Position numbers and translations under genes: made by a program
Notes under the pieces: generated by a model
Told to the model about the DNA's origin: nothing
Database searches by the model: none
The model's input: the letters and a program-made list of their open reading frames with translations, nothing else
Assembly (NCBI RefSeq): GCF_902167145.1
Contig: NC_050100.1
Location: 144,732,439-144,796,438, forward strand
DNA: 64,000 nucleotides
Reading direction: 5' to 3'
Source: Zea mays
Lineage: Eukaryota; Streptophyta; Magnoliopsida; Poales; Poaceae
Shown: positions 31,841 through 45,100 of the stretch, one piece after another
Numbering within the stretch: position 1 is the first letter of the stretch
How the letters are laid out: each line of letters begins with the position of its first letter

Positions 31841-34651
31841 TTTCCTCAGTATCAGGCCGTGCCTACTCCTGCACCGTCTACTCCTATGTCGTCTCAGTTT
31901 GGAGCTCCGCGCCTGCCTCATCCAGTGGCTCAGTGGGGTTCTTCTGTTAATTTCACTCCGGGGGCTTCCTCTTCTGCGGGTATTTCTGGAGCTTATGTGC
32001 TACCCGCTACGGATGGCAGGGAGCAAGGAGACGTGGTGACAGGTACGATTTCAGTTGATTCGTTTGCAGCCCATGCTCTTTTTGACTCTGGCGCTAGCTA
32101 TTCGTTTGTTTCGAAGGATTTTGTGTCGCGGGCTGGTCTTTCGGTGCAGAGGTTGGGTCACCCAATTTTGGTTAGATCTGCTAATGGCTCCATTAGTAGC
32201 TGTTCAGTTTGTTAGGGGTGTTCCGTCATTCTTGCTGATGAGGTCTTTTCGGCCAATCTGGTGGTGATTTCCTTGGGGGCATTCGATGTTATCTTGGGTA
32301 TGGATTGGTTATCCCAGTATCGCGCGGTTATATCCTGCTTCTGGAAGACAGTGTTATTGCAGGCGCCGTTGGGTAAGGAGGTGGTATTCTTGGGAAGTTC
32401 CCCGAAGTTCACGTTATCCTTGTTGGCGCAATTGCTTCCTGATCGCCGGTCAAGGAAGTCGGGGATCTTTTTCTCCATGGTGGTGGAGGGTGAGGCTTCC
32501 TTGCGGGTGCAGGACATCCGGGTGGTGTGTGACTTTGCTAACGTGTTTCCGGCAGAGCTTCCAGGCATTCCTCCGGAGCGCGATGCAGCTTTTGAGATTA
32601 AGCTGATCCCGGGTACGCAGCCTATTCATAAGGCCCCGTATCAAATGGCCCCAAAGGAGCAGATTGAATTGAAGCGACAATTGGATGATCTGCTGGCTAA
32701 GGGTTTCATTAGGTCTAGCAGGTCTCCATGGGCTTCCCCAATATTGTTTGTTGAGAAGAAGGATAAAAGCAAGCGGCTGTGTGTGGATTATCGCGCTTTG
32801 AATCAAGTGACAATCAAGAATAAATATCCGCTTCCCCGAATTGAGGTCCTCTTTGAGCAGTTGAGGGGTGCCCAGGTGTTCTCCAAAATTGATTTGAACT
32901 CTGGTTATCATCAATTGAGGATTCGTGAGGAGGATATTGAGAAGACCGCCTTTTGCACTAGGTATGGGCATTATGAGTTCATAGTCATGTCTTTTGGCTT
33001 AACTAATGCCCCTGCTGCCTTTATGGAAGCAATGAATAGGATGCTGCATGAATTCCTGGATGATTTTGTGGTCGTGTTCCTGGATGATATTTTGATTTAT
33101 TCAAAGATCGAGGCCGAGCATGAACAACATCTCCGTCTCGTTCTGGGTGCCCTAAGGAAGAATCAATTCTATGGCAAGTTGAAGAAGTGTGCCTTTTGGC
33201 TATCCGAAGTGGCTTTCCTGGGGCACGTGATTAATCAGCAGGGTATTGTGGTTGATCCCAAGAATGTTGCGGCTGTGGTGGAGTGGAAGAGACCCTCTAG
33301 TGCCTCTGAAATCCGAAGTTTCTTGGGGCTTGCTGGGTATTATCGGCGCTTCGTACCAAATTTTTCCAGCATTGCTAAGCCTTTGACTAGGCTCTTGGAG
33401 AAGGGTGTTCCCTTTGTCTGGTCCGGCGATTGTGAGGTCAGTTATCAGTCATTGAAGAGCAAGTTGGTGGACGCCCCTATCCTAGCTTTGCCTGAGAGCG
33501 GTAAGCGTTTCACAGTTTATACGGATGCTTCGCGTATTGGTCTTGGCTGTGTGCTGATGCAGGAAGGCAGAGTGATTGCTTATGGCTCAAGGCAGTTGAG
33601 GAAGCATGAGGGGAATTATCCAACTCATGATCTGGAATTGGCCGCGGTGGTTTTTGCTCTAAAGTCATGGAGGCATTACCTTTATGGCGAGGCTTGTGAC
33701 ATTTTCACCGATCACAAAAGTCTCAAGTATATTTTTACTCAGAAGGAGCTGAATTTGAGGCAGCGTCGGTGGCTGGAATTGATTAAAGATTATGATTTGT
33801 CCATTCATTATCACCCGGGGAAGGCTAATGTGGTGGCTGATGCCCTTAGCAGGTCCGGGGTTCCAAAGGTGGCCTTGCCGTTGATCGCTGATCTGGACCG
33901 TTTGGGGATCGCTTTGTGTCATGTCAGCACCGCTAGCAAGGAGACTCAGATGCTTATTCAATCCTCTCTCATGGAGAGAGTGCGTGCGGCTCAGCAGCAG
34001 GATCGTCTACTGCAGGAAGCTCGAAAGAGGGCGGGTGATGGTAAACCGCGGGAGTTCACCATTGATGAGAATGATTTGGTTCGTTTCAGGGGCCGCCTCT
34101 GTGTGCCTCAGAAATCAGAGGTGAAGATGGATATCTTGAGAGAAGCTCATAAAACGCCTTACACCGTCCATCCTGGCGAAACCAAAATGTACCGAGATTT
34201 GAAGCAAAGCTTCTGGTGGAAGTGGATGAAGGTTGGCGTTTCTAAGTATGTGGCCGCCTGTGAAGTATGTCAGCGCGTGAAGGCCGAGCATAAGTGGCCT
34301 GCAGGTTTGCTGAAGCCATTAGAAATTCCAGAGTGGAAATGGGAGCATATCACCATGGATTTTGTGGTGGGTCTACCTCGTTCCCCTCGTGGCAGGGATG
34401 CTATTTGGGTGGTAGTGGATCGCTTGACTAAGTCTGCGCATTTTATTCCCATGAAGACCACAAATTCAGCTTCAGATTTGGTTCCCTTGTATATGAAGGA
34501 AGTAGTCAGGCTTCACGGGGTACCTAAGTCTATTGTTTCTGATCGAGACTCCAAATTTGTATCCAAATTCTGGGAGAGTCTCCATAGTGCATTGGGCACC
34601 AAGCTTTCGCTTAGTGTCGCTTTTCACCCTCAGACGGATGGTCAGTCAGAG
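31841..34651 (+). pseudogene. pol: Gypsy pol: protease, reverse transcriptase, RNase H, integrase N-part
   Basis: Frame 2 runs through protease (ALFDSGASYSFVSKDF, Asp-Ser-Gly), one TAG at 32213, then [12 protein letters not shown]. It continues with reverse transcriptase ([29 protein letters not shown], catalytic FLDD at 33077-33088), RNase H ([39 protein letters not shown]) and integrase: H..H and CEVCQ zinc finger near 34165-34275, [11 protein letters not shown] and VSDRDSKF with the two Asp residues, and HPQTDGQSE. The last codon, GAG for the catalytic Glu, ends at 34651 exactly where the solo LTR starts. From 32261 to 34651 the frame is fully open, so the polymerase part was recently intact. 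Confidence 0.93.
34647..34651. repeat. Target-site duplication CAGAG, left
   Basis: It is repeated at 38984-38988 after the solo LTR. Confidence 0.95.
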
Positions 34652-35503
34652 TGTAACACCCCAGGTGTTACCATGGCTAGAGCCCACCTTGATACTAAAG
34701 GCTATGATCACATGTGGAAGAACTTAAGGAGCAAAAGCATGAGGGCCTTGGAAAGCTAGATTTTAATCAAGGATTGTGAGTAACCAAAAGCATTACTCTA
34801 ACCCTTACACACTTACTACCTTGGATAGGAGGGGAGAAGAACCCTAGACATCTCTTAAACCATATCTCCCAAAACCCTTGATAAGAGGGAAAATAGAATG
34901 AACAAGTGTGCAAAACATGAGTAATTTTTACCCAAACCTTAAGTAACCTTATAACCAGCAATTAGGGGAAGGAAATATTGCAAAAAGACCCCTGGAGAAA
35001 CCCCAAATCAAATCTCCAAGTGGAGAGAGAGCTAGAGCTCTCTATTTCTCTCTAAGTTAAAAACTACACCTACACTAAAGATCAGTTGTGTTCACCTCGA
35101 AGCTGGCATCAAATCCACCTATGTCCTATACCAAAAATGTGGCATACCACCCAAGGCACCCACTGGAAAAAGCTGAGCCCGAGACTTGGACGTTTGACAT
35201 GCCTTGGCATGGTTTTTATCGCGAGGTGGGCAGTGTGACACACCCGATTTGGCGACCAGAGATCTCCCTACCTAGGCCATATCTGCCATGGCAGCTCACG
35301 GATGAGAGACATCCCTAGGTGCCAGGAAAAGACTCGCGCCGGATTTTTGCCAAGATTCGCACGTTTGCGACTTGGGTGAGTTGTGGAACATGGGCAGATT
35401 GAAAGCTCCACGTGTTCGACGCGCCCTGAGCTTGCCAGAGCACGCCCGCGCGCACCCCGCGTCGCGCCAACGGCCAGCCGGCGCCCTGTCCCGCGCCCGC
35501 GCC

Positions 35504-35509
35504 TATAAA
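35504..35509 (+). promoter_or_regulatory. TATA box in solo LTR
   Basis: GCCTATAAAGCC lies in a GC-rich setting upstream of a GC-rich leader. A donor-like GGTAAG follows 530 bases later (GT at 36034-36035). It could start transcription into the downstream integrase C-terminus. Confidence 0.5.
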
Positions 35510-37451
35510 GCCTTCCCAGGCGTCGGTTACACTCTTCCGCGCACGCTCAAGCCTCACCGGAGTCCAGTTCACCGTCGTTTGCCCATGCGCGGTGTGTCCG
35601 CGGCCACCCGAGCCACTGCCGCCGTAGACCGGCCAGTCCAGCTTTCCCCAGCCCCATCCAACCCTCTGAGACGAGTAAGCACACCTCGGTGAAGCTCCCC
35701 GAGCGAGGAATCGAAGCCTGCTTCACCGGAGAAGCCAGTCCACGGTCGCCGGAGCTCTCAACCCCGCCGGAGTACGTGGACCGGGTAATCCACTCGACCA
35801 TTTTCCGATTCCTTGTGCACACGGTCAATACGTTACCCCGTGAAGCTCACCGTGCCCTTGGATTGAACCAGATCGCCATGGTTTGGCCGGTACACTCGCC
35901 GCCGACGAGAACACCCGCCTGCGCACGTGGACCGGGCGATTCGGGCCATCCCCGCCGTCAAGCCGCACCTCGCTGTGACCGCCAGAACCTCCCCGAGCCA
36001 ACCCTGCCCTTCGCCGGACCTATCTCGCCGCCGGTAAGCCGCGCCACCCTTTTCTTTCCCGCGGGTACTGTTTACATTGGGGGAAGGACTGCGGGTGAGA
36101 GGAAGAAAAGGTCAGGGGGCTTTTTGAACTGTCAGCGACTCAGGGGAATAGTGGCGCAAGGGTAGAACTACGAGGATTGATTTAGTTTAAACCCAGGGAC
36201 CTCGGTGTAAACTGTTTTTCCAGGAAACTCTTATTAAATCTGTTTTTAATTTGAACAGAAACTTTAAAAAACTCATAACTTCTGTTTAATTCAACCAAAT
36301 TTGGTCAAACCAATTTTGCCAGACTCTAATTAATGTGACCTACTTAAGAAAAAAATAAAACCCCCTAGGTACTATAGAAAACTTTAAGGTTCTGATTTAA
36401 TTATAGTTTTAACCAAAAGCTCAATAATAGAAAGAAAAATAGTTGTACTATTTGACTAGGGTTAGAAAAATTTGGAGAAGTTTATATCTACCTACTGACT
36501 TGTTTAAAAATGTTAAACCTCTCTGTCCACTCCATTAAGTTAGTTTTTACCCCTTATTCTATAATATGCTTAAGGTTAAGAAAAATAGAAAAGGTGATTT
36601 AAATAATGAACCAGAGGGCACCCCTATTTTTGTTAGGGTACTTATTCAATGTAGTTCACTGGAAAAAATCTATCATACCCTGGTTTAGTATAAAATAAGT
36701 GGGATACCTTTTATTTGAATAAAACAAGGAAAACTTAGAAAAACCCTACAAAAATAACCCCAAGGTGAAAACACCCCCACCCTTGGGATAGTTAATGATT
36801 TGTTATTAAGAACTTAGAAAAAATATGAAATCTGCTGTTTGACATTTTTCAAATAACAATGTAGTAGAAAGTGCCTTTTTGACATTAAACTTTAGAAAAT
36901 CATAACTAAATAACCACCCCTTAGCCTTCTGTGGTTTTTGGCACAGAAGCCTATTATTACTGTTAGATGCCAACAAAAATAACCTTTAAGACAGACCCCA
37001 CCTCTAATTAAGAGTTGTAGTACAAAGTGACCCATTTACCCAACCTTTATTATTTTTGTCCAAGGCATAGCCTTTTATTTTTGAACCTCAACTTCCTAGA
37101 AGGGACTATAGTAACCAATGGCAACCCACTGTAATTTTTACAGAATTTTTAGAAAATATTAAACCAGTGTCGTAGTTCAAACCTACACTAGAAACCATAA
37201 GTAGAAATTAAAGAAAGGAAAATGAATAATGGTAATTAGTGTCATCCTAAAACCCTTGTAATTTGTCCACTGAAATGTATAAAGACAATACAAATCCACT
37301 ATGTTATCCTCAATGAAAACCTAAGCCTAAAACGTAATAAGCATAACCCACTGGAAGCCCCGCATGACTAAGAAACCCTAAGTTACTTCTTGACTTAGTT
37401 TCTTTTAACATAATGTTAGTAAATCCTGCATAATCATGACATACATGTTCA

Positions 37452-37637
37452 TTGCATTCGATAGACTGTAACCTTGCTGACGGAGAGTACGTCCTCGTGC
37501 CGGAGCAAGGAGCTGCTCAGGAGGTAGCCCCAGATCCAGCACCAGAGCCTGCACCAGAGGACCTGCCTGCCACTGCTTTGGAAGGCAAGCCCCGGTTTAT
37601 GCATAACCTGTTATTTATGCTATTTTACTTCACTTAA
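37452..37637 (+). other. Short acidic, Pro/Glu/Ala-rich open segment in solo LTR
   Basis: The frame reads DGEYVLVPEQGAAQE, then PDPAPEPAPEDLP, then EGKPR just before the conserved GGCAAGCCCCGGT block. It could be a small exon of an LTR transcript. The equivalent LARD LTR segment (1770-1960) has the same flanking blocks but a different sequence. No family is recognised and translation is unproven. Confidence 0.3.
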
Positions 37638-38506
37638 TGATTGTAGGATTGATTGTGCACTTAGGTGTAGGAATTGTTTAAACCCTAGTTGCATGATCTC
37701 AGGAATCCTTTTGAGATGAATACTAGTATGATGGGTCGAGTAGTTGCTTTATTTAATTAGGATCTCGGTAGAAGACGAGTGATTTTTCTAGCACTCACGC
37801 GAGATCAGGATTTGGTTGTACCCACATTCATACTATTATGATACTAGTGGTAGATAACAATCCATGGGGATTGGTTGTCTACGAGATGGGAAAATGGAAT
37901 AAGGATTTACGTGCGGATACCTGTGTCAAGCGTTTGAACGTACTAAACACATACCGAGAAATATGGTAAATCGGTAAGCCTAGTACCTGAGTGAACCTGC
38001 CCGCAGACTTTAACCCTCATGCGACCTGAGACGTGGTCTCCCATTCCGGTTATGGTGGGTACAAGTGCGGTCACTGCACGACGGCAGTCGGGGTCAGTGA
38101 GGCATTGTACGCCAAGGCGGTGAGCCCTGATCTGTTGCCAGGGAATCGATGGGGACGGTTGATATGTGTGGGGACGGAGTGCCCCTACATGTCGTGTGTT
38201 TAGGTTTACCTTGCAAGGATAAAAACTCGATTCGAATCGTCTGCTTCTCGCAGCTAATGAGACTGCTTGATCCATTGTACTGCATTGAGTAACAAGTGGA
38301 AATGTGATGAGTTGATATAAGCTGTTGATTGCTAATAATGCTTGCTACCATGTATGAATAGATAGTTCACTTTTAGCCTTAAGAGAGTCACACTTAAATT
38401 GACAAAGTTAAAACTTGACTTAGAAACTCAGCTAGTGCTTTTGGCAACCAATCCCCACAGCCAAACAGCTGCATGTCTAGAGGTAGAGGAGTAGACTCCT
38501 CACACC

Positions 38507-38570
38507 GGGTAAGTCTAGCTGAGTATTAGTATACTCAGCCTTGCTTGTGGCATAATTTTTTACAGGTTCT
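38507..38570 (+). other. Conserved hairpin plus 3'-splice-site-like module in solo LTR
   Basis: GGTAAG, then stem CTGAGTAT (38519-38526), a 4-base loop, ATACTCAG (38531-38538), a T-rich run, ACAG (AG at 38564-38565) and GTTCT. It is the counterpart of 2928-2990 and 10498-10557 in the LARD LTRs, with a longer and better-paired stem. Confidence 0.6.
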
Positions 38571-38983
38571 CTGGAGGAAATGGTTGCTAGAGTGACTTTG
38601 CCGTCCATCTTGCCACCGGGTTGGACTGTCGAGTGGGACCTTGCCTCGGCTGAGGAGAAGCATGAGGAGTGATGGGACAGGCTTCCCCATCTCTCTGTTT
38701 AATTACCGTTAGTTTTATTCCGCTGCACTTCGAACACTGATGGCTACTTTTGCAAAACTCCGATGATGATGTAATAATTTAATACTCTTTCATGCATGGT
38801 TTTATGTTTTATTGTATTTGCTCTGTGACTCACCATCGAGTGAGATTGTGGTACTTGATCCTGTCAGTGGCCGTGTCGGACTAGATCCGAGGGATTGACG
38901 GGTTCTTCCCATTTAAGTGTGGTCTAGCCTTTAAAGCGGGACTTAGACACTTAAGTTGGAATAATTCGGGCAGTTCCGCCACA

Positions 38984-38988
38984 CAGAG
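38984..38988. repeat. Target-site duplication CAGAG, right
   Basis: It matches 34647-34651. The Gypsy integrase frame resumes here. Confidence 0.95.
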
Positions 38989-39747
38989 CGAACAATCCAA
39001 ACCTTGGAAGATATGTTGCGTGCTTGTGTTCTGTCATGGAAGGGTAGCTGGGAGGATCATCTTGCACTGGCAGAGTTTGCTTATAACAATAGCTACCAGG
39101 CTAGCATCAAGATGGCACCATTTGAGGCTCTGTATGGCAGGCGGTGTATCTCTCCTCTATGCTGGGAGACTTTGGGAGAGAGATCCCTGGTTGGTCCTGA
39201 TTGGGTTCAGCAAACTTTTGAAAAGGTTCGGGAAATTCGTCAGAATATTTTGGCAGCTCAGAGTCGTCAGAAGAGTTATGCTGATGTGAGGAGGCGGGAT
39301 CTGGAATTTGTTGTTGGTGACCAAGTCCTTCTCAGGGTATCACCCACTAAGGGAGTGGTTCGTTTCGGTGTCTCTGGGAAGCTCAGCCCGAGGTACATTG
39401 GACCGTTCACTATCTTGGCCCGAGTGGGCAGCCTAGCTTATCGCTTGCTACTGCCGGATTCCATGGCAGGGGTACACCCGGTTTTTCATGTCTCTATGTT
39501 GAGGAAGTTCTTGCGGGATCCGGACCATCAGATTGAGATGGAACCAATTGCGGTGCAGCAGGATCTGACTCTGGAGTGTCGTCCGGTGCGTATATTGGAA
39601 TTCTCGGAGCGTGTATTGAGGAAGAGATCAGTTATGTATGTCAAGGTCTTATGGACTAATTAGTCTGAGCGCGAGGCTACGTGGGAACTTGAGGAGCTGA
39701 TGCGGCAGAAGTACCCGGAACTTTTCATTGTGGGTAAGTGTTGTTGA
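38989..39747 (+). pseudogene. pol: Gypsy pol: integrase C-part and chromodomain-like tail
   Basis: The frame continues from 34651 with the extra bases (solo LTR plus duplication) removed from register. It reads TIQTLEDMLRACVLSW, AEFAYNNSYQASIKMAPFEA, GDQVLLRVSPTKG, and GPFTILARVGSLAYRLLLP (integrase C-terminal fold). Then come VFHVSMLRKF and a chromodomain-like end (ILEFSERVLRKRSVMYVKVLW, stop, SEREATWELEELMRQKYPELF). The TAG at 39661 lies where Gln is common, and the frame ends at TGA 39745-39747. Chromodomains steer chromovirus integration to particular chromatin. This end type, with PVFHVS and SEREATWE, fits the Tekay/Del clade. Confidence 0.85.
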
Positions 39748-39810
39748 TTTATTAATCTTTTATTTTTTCATTCCGATAGAAGCGTTAGAATTCGAGGTCG
39801 AATTCTTTTT

Positions 39811-39823
39811 AAGAGGGGTAGAG
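39811..39823 (+). other. Polypurine tract of Gypsy element
   Basis: AAGAGGGGTAGAG sits immediately before the 3' LTR. Upstream TCGAGGTCGAATTCTTTTT parallels the LARD sequence at 6560-6582. Confidence 0.85.
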
Positions 39824-42173
39824 TGTGATACCCGGTTTGCAAAGAAGAGAAGTTGGGGGTTGTTCTTTTTTTTCCTCATCCGGTTGTTGTTTTGGGGATT
39901 TGGAATTTGTGGAAAACATTCACAACTAGGGCAGTAGAATTTATTTGGTTTGGCGCTTGCGATGGGGTCGAGAGCTGTCGCGTGGGCTAGTTGGGCCGCG
40001 ATTGGTGATTCGGCCCATTATTCCTCCCAAACCGTAGCCACCCTCCCTCCTAACCCCCTCCCCCTTGGTGCAGCCACCCCCCCCACTTCGCCCACACCTT
40101 GGCCGCCCCCCTCCCATCTCCTCCTCTCTCAATCCTTGCAGCCACACCACCATACCCTAGCCGCCCCCCCAATCTCCTCCTCCCAAGGTGCCAATCCTTG
40201 CCGCTCGGATCATTGTCACGTGGTGCGAATCTTCAATTGTTTTGGTGGAGGGAAGAAGGGAGGAAGGAAAGGGGGAGAATCCAAGGTGATTTTTGTGTTC
40301 ATCCCTTGTTCATTTGCACTGCAATTCAATTGATTAGAGGTTGCGTTTGCGATTGGGTAGAGGGGGCTGTCCAGAATTTTAAGTGGTGGATGAACAACAG
40401 TAGTTCTAGCAGTTTCTGGTTTTTTCGTGAGAAATTAATGGAAATCAGTTTAGGGATCATGTAGAACTTTGTCTTACCTTTCCAACGAGTATTTATTGCG
40501 CTCAATTTGGAGTTATAAATTGAAAGTTATCACCGTTTGAATCCGGGTATGTGGCTGTCCAAAAAAACAGATTTTCAGGGGGATGAACAGCAGCAGTATT
40601 AGCAGTTTCTGGGGATTTTTCGGGAGTAATTAGTGTTAATAAGTATAAGAATCATGAAGGGCTCTTTCTTATCTTTCCAACAAGTACTTATGCGCTTGAT
40701 TCGGACTTATATTTTAAAAGTTATCGCTGTTTGAATCCGAGTATGTCGCTGCCCAAAACAGGAAAAACAGATTGCAGGGTTTATTTTGTGGACCGTTTAG
40801 GGGTAATTAGATGTTAGAATTTAACCATAAATTGTATACAAAACTTGTGGGGAATTTTATGTAGTTGTCTCTGGAGTTTTTGTTTGACACCACTGCTGTC
40901 TTAATTTTAAAGTTATGGAATTGTTAAGCAGCGCCGCTGCAGTTTGGTTGGTGTGGGGAGAATTGTTACCCGCGGCGGGGTTTGAGATTACGCGTAGGTG
41001 CGGCGTTGTTTTGAGGCTTTTTATGTAAATTTGGTGCACTAAGTTGGGTGTCAAAAACAGGTGGTGGACTTCCGGATCGTTCTTAGGGATTTGCCCAAAC
41101 TTCCGATGAAGGCAAGTAAAACTGTGATGGTTATTCCGTCTGCCAGATGAGGAGTCTTATACTTGATTATGTTGTGTTATGGTGTTCATATTCATATTTT
41201 TTTTGAGTACCATCATTTGAAAATGTTCATGTTTCATGGATTTCATATATTGAGTTTGAGGTTTGATTATGTTACTCAAGTGGTTATTATGTGGAATGGG
41301 TGGAAGTATATGTCTAGCACATTTTTATTTGGAAAGAACTCATGATGTTGTCATGCATAATGCACTCATCATCCATTGCATTGAAGTTTCGTCGCGATCT
41401 TATGGTCCGACCATACCGGTACATTGAGCATCATATGTTGCCCGAGAAGGGGTATGGTGCAGCTTCATATCCTTAGAGATATGGAGGCAGAAGTCATTAT
41501 TGCATCTGTAGCCATGTGCATTCATGGGAGAGGTGTGGAATCTATTATGTGGATGTGGATAATTTGGACTTGTGCATGGTGATTCTTCTTGGCGTGAAGT
41601 ATTTAGTTGCTTGTTTACTTGCTGCAATTTACTGTTCAAAAAAAGAAGTTCTGAACCACGTGGTTGTGTAAGCACAGTTGATTTACAATGTCCTATTTGT
41701 TGTTGTTATGTTTACTTGCTGAGATGTGTTATCTCACATCTTGCATTGTTTGATGCAGGCACCTAATTTCTGCTTTGGAAATAGAGGGATGTAGCAGCAT
41801 GGCCACTACACCTTTAATAAAGGAACCACCATTTAATAATGTTGTTAATCAGAGTTGGTCAAGTCTAGTGAATTGCTTTGTTCTTGGTTGAGCATTTATT
41901 TTGGGGTGGGCTGAGTTCCTTATCCCATTTGTTTTGCTTCAGTTGGGGCATAAATGAGTTTTACCACTTTGCATTTAGTTTCTACTATGTGAATTATATG
42001 TCTTTATATCCTGTATGAACTTCATGTTTTTCCCTCCATGTTATGCTAGTTTCAAAGGAGGTGCTGCCAGATTTTGCTATATTTTCTTTCTTTATTACGC
42101 CTCTTGTGTTGAGCAAGTTAGGTGGGTGGGGTTTTTGGTAATATCCATTGTGTGTGATCAGTGGGTTGTTACA
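39824..42173 (+). mobile_element. Chromovirus-type Gypsy element, 3' LTR (2350 bp)
   Basis: It starts TGTGATACCCGG and ends ...GTGGGTTGTTACA. It is the partner of 28059-30423, with the same C-rich tract and the same 193-bp duplication (40388, 40581). The whole element is 28059-42173, 14115 bp. Without the solo LTR and its extra duplication it is 9778 bp, normal for a full chromovirus. Confidence 0.95.
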
Positions 42174-42178
42174 CAATA
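42174..42178. repeat. Target-site duplication CAATA, right
   Basis: It matches 28054-28058, so the DNA on both sides was continuous before the insertion. Confidence 0.95.
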
Positions 42179-45100
42179 AGAGTAGATTAGATTGTGTGCT
42201 TCTTGGTGTGCCGACTACTTCACTGTTACCTACCTATCATTCACTAGACCGAGTATGAGTACGGACTGACATTCACTAGACCAAGTCAGAGTAGGGGGTT
42301 CCATTCTTCACTACACCCAATCTGTATCGACTCCCATTAATTACAGGTTACGAGTGTGGAAAGACTTCTTACTTTATTCCATTCACTACTGGTTAAGTAA
42401 GCATGAACGTAGATAAGAGAGGAGTCAATGGAACTCTTGGCTTGTGAACAAGTGACTTCTTTCTTTTCATAGGCTACACTACAGACTATCAAGCACTAGA
42501 AAACAACAGGCCTAGTTACGTACGAGTCAGGCAATTGTCTACCCTCACGAAGCAATGAGAAAAGGTAGGTGCTGATGTGCTAGTATAGAACATAAGTAAG
42601 AAAGCATCTATTTCCCTATAATCACCAAAGTTGGTATTTGCCTACACCCCATTCTATGAAAAACTCCGCAACTCCAAATATTCGATATAATAGGAAGGCC
42701 ATTCACTTTAAGAGGAAATGGAGTTGCATAGCGTTGCCTTCAGACTCGTATTAGCAAATGCTTTGTTGATCTGAACCGAACAAAGACACATCTTTGGTGC
42801 AGTTTTCCTAAAGGCGACTCACAGGGAAGAGATCCGTTTTGTCAATCAGCAAAACCAGTTTTTGTAGTGATGAAAGAAATTTCCCTCGATCATGTGTTCT
42901 CGGCCCTGTGACTGGTAAGTCAGTTCAGGCAAGAGATGATGGCGGGTCGATCACGATTTAGTCTTATTGATAATTGAGTATACGTCCGCCTAAGGTAAGG
43001 TCGGGTTAGAAATCCTTAGGAACAAGAAAGGGCACACAATCAAAGCCAGAGGTCTTTGAACCTTGGTATTTCGAATCAGATTGATAGCTTTTTGAATGGA
43101 AGCGGTTCCAGGACTCTAGTCTTTCGTTTACAGGTTCTACATTAGGTTCACGAAACCTATCTACACATCAAGCTTCTTCAACAGGTCATGGAACATCACC
43201 CTCACTTCTTCTAGCAGGAAAGCGCGTTAAGAGGTAAGATCGTACCTCAAGTCAAAGGGCCTCGTTATAGTTGGAGGCAACACATGCTGAACAAACCTCA
43301 ACTTGCCTATTTTGTGTAACTGGTTGAAACTACAAATTTCTAGTTCAACTTACGATGGTATACGGTGACGGGCCAACCTTCTATACTAGTGCGTGCATTC
43401 ATAGGACGACGACGCAGGAATTAGGAAGTCCTACACTTCAACCGGAGCGAACTTCACACTCGAACTTAGATATAGCAAATAGATCAAATAGACTCAGAGA
43501 GATACGGGGCATAATCAAAGAAAAAGAACCGTTGGAGTGGCAATACAACTAGATAGATAGATAGAAAGTCTGATTCTAAACTCAGTCTGATCTGTCACAC
43601 CCAGCCATAAACAACCATTCCAGATTCCCAAGATGAAGTGGAAAGAAAGAGGATGCATTCAGGATCTGATCTCATACTTCGAGAGCTCAATAGCTGTTAG
43701 GAACGTCGAGTCCCGCTAAGAACTGCTAACGTAACATCGAGGGCTTTGATTCTTTTATTTCCTACCCAACATAGGCAACACTAGACTGATCAGACTCAAA
43801 AGACTACGCCTTGTCTTTTTGTCCTAAACTCAGCCGACTCTCCATATTCAACTGTTTATTCCCCCCATAGTAAAAACCACTCACACGAGTTTTGCATAGT
43901 AGAGTGTACGATCAAAGTGAACTTTTCATGCCACCCATAGTCAAAAGTCCCACTTTCCTTCGCACATCCATTTGATTGCTTAATCTATTTTGTTACCCTT
44001 GCTATCCTTGCATCCCCTCCTATGGATAAAAGGAAGAAGAAACCTAGTTGAAGTAAGGAAAACAGGTTCATAAGGTTTTCGAGTCGAATCTTTGATATGG
44101 AAAAGTCATATCACCGCTCCGCAACCCAGGTGTGAACCACGGCACTTCCAATCCTCTTTATATCACGATTCATTATGCAAATAAAGCTTTTCCTTGCCAC
44201 TTGGATTCTGGAACTTTGAAAGAAATACGAACACTTCCACTACTGCTCTAGAAAGAAGAAATCTGTCTTGTTGCGAGGAATTCTTTGCAATGGGGAAGGC
44301 TAACACTTCTTGCTTACTCACTCACGTTATTCACTCAGAAAAAGTAAAGTAGTAGCACCACAAATAAACTCATCTATCCCAGGTAGCCCCTAAACCTGAT
44401 ATGATACGATGGGGAACTGAGAAATTACAGAGAGTGGTGGGTCCCGCCGCGCAACGGATGAATCAAAGCGAGATCAGATTCCTCTTGATGAGGGCCGATG
44501 TGACTTCCTTAAATTCTTTCCTGAGCTCAACAAAAAATGGAGGGGTTGGGGCTTTGGCTCCAGGCCCAAACTCTATCTTGTGATAGACTGCCCTCCTAGG
44601 GAGCGCTTGGGCAACTAACTTGTGGGGCATGACATCCCTCATTCGGAATTTCCCGAGAAAAAAGTCTTATGTGTATTGGATCCGTCTGCTAGTTTCAGGG
44701 ATGGGAGTCCACCACTCTTGTCTAGTAATGGTAGGGATTCACAGAAGAACCTCTGGATCAAAGCAATGCGGGCCTGTCTGTCTGTATGTAATCTACTTCT
44801 GAATGAGGGAATCCACTTTTGCTACTAGGGAATCAAACTAATAGCCTGCGCCTGTTGGCAGTAGTACTTGAACTATACTTGACTCAGCAAATAATATTGC
44901 TATATCGAGGGACTCAATCTAGAGGACATTTCCAATAAGCTACTTTGGACTGGCAGCTTGCAGAGATTGATCTACGTATTCCTATTCGACTTGTGGTTCC
45001 CGAATCAATAGCGGACTTCCGTCAATCCATCAAGCAAACAACGTTCACTGATATGAGACGGCACCATTTACTAGATTTGCACCATGCCCTATTCATGATC

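Larger units (their letters stand above)
34652..38983 (+). mobile_element. Solo LTR, 4332 bp, inserted in Gypsy integrase
   Basis: It starts TGTAACACCCCAGGTG and ends ...GCAGTTCCGCCACA, with perfect 5-bp duplications and no primer site, interior or second LTR. It is therefore a solo LTR, usually left by recombination between two LTRs. The ends and length resemble the LARD LTR (TGTAACACCCC...CTGCCACA, 4347 bp). Shared internal blocks include GGCAAGCCCCGGT followed by ATGCA (37584-37602) and the CTGAGTAT hairpin/acceptor module (38507-38570). A GC-rich leader (35400-36060) with TATAAA at 35504 is followed by donor-like CCGGTAAGCC and about 1.4 kb of AT-rich DNA. Open frames in the leader (35315-36165) have no recognised domain. 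Confidence 0.92.

Noticed and set aside
35315..36165. Open frames of 85-158 codons in the solo LTR
   Set aside because: This is the GC-rich leader with frames open on both strands and no recognisable motif.
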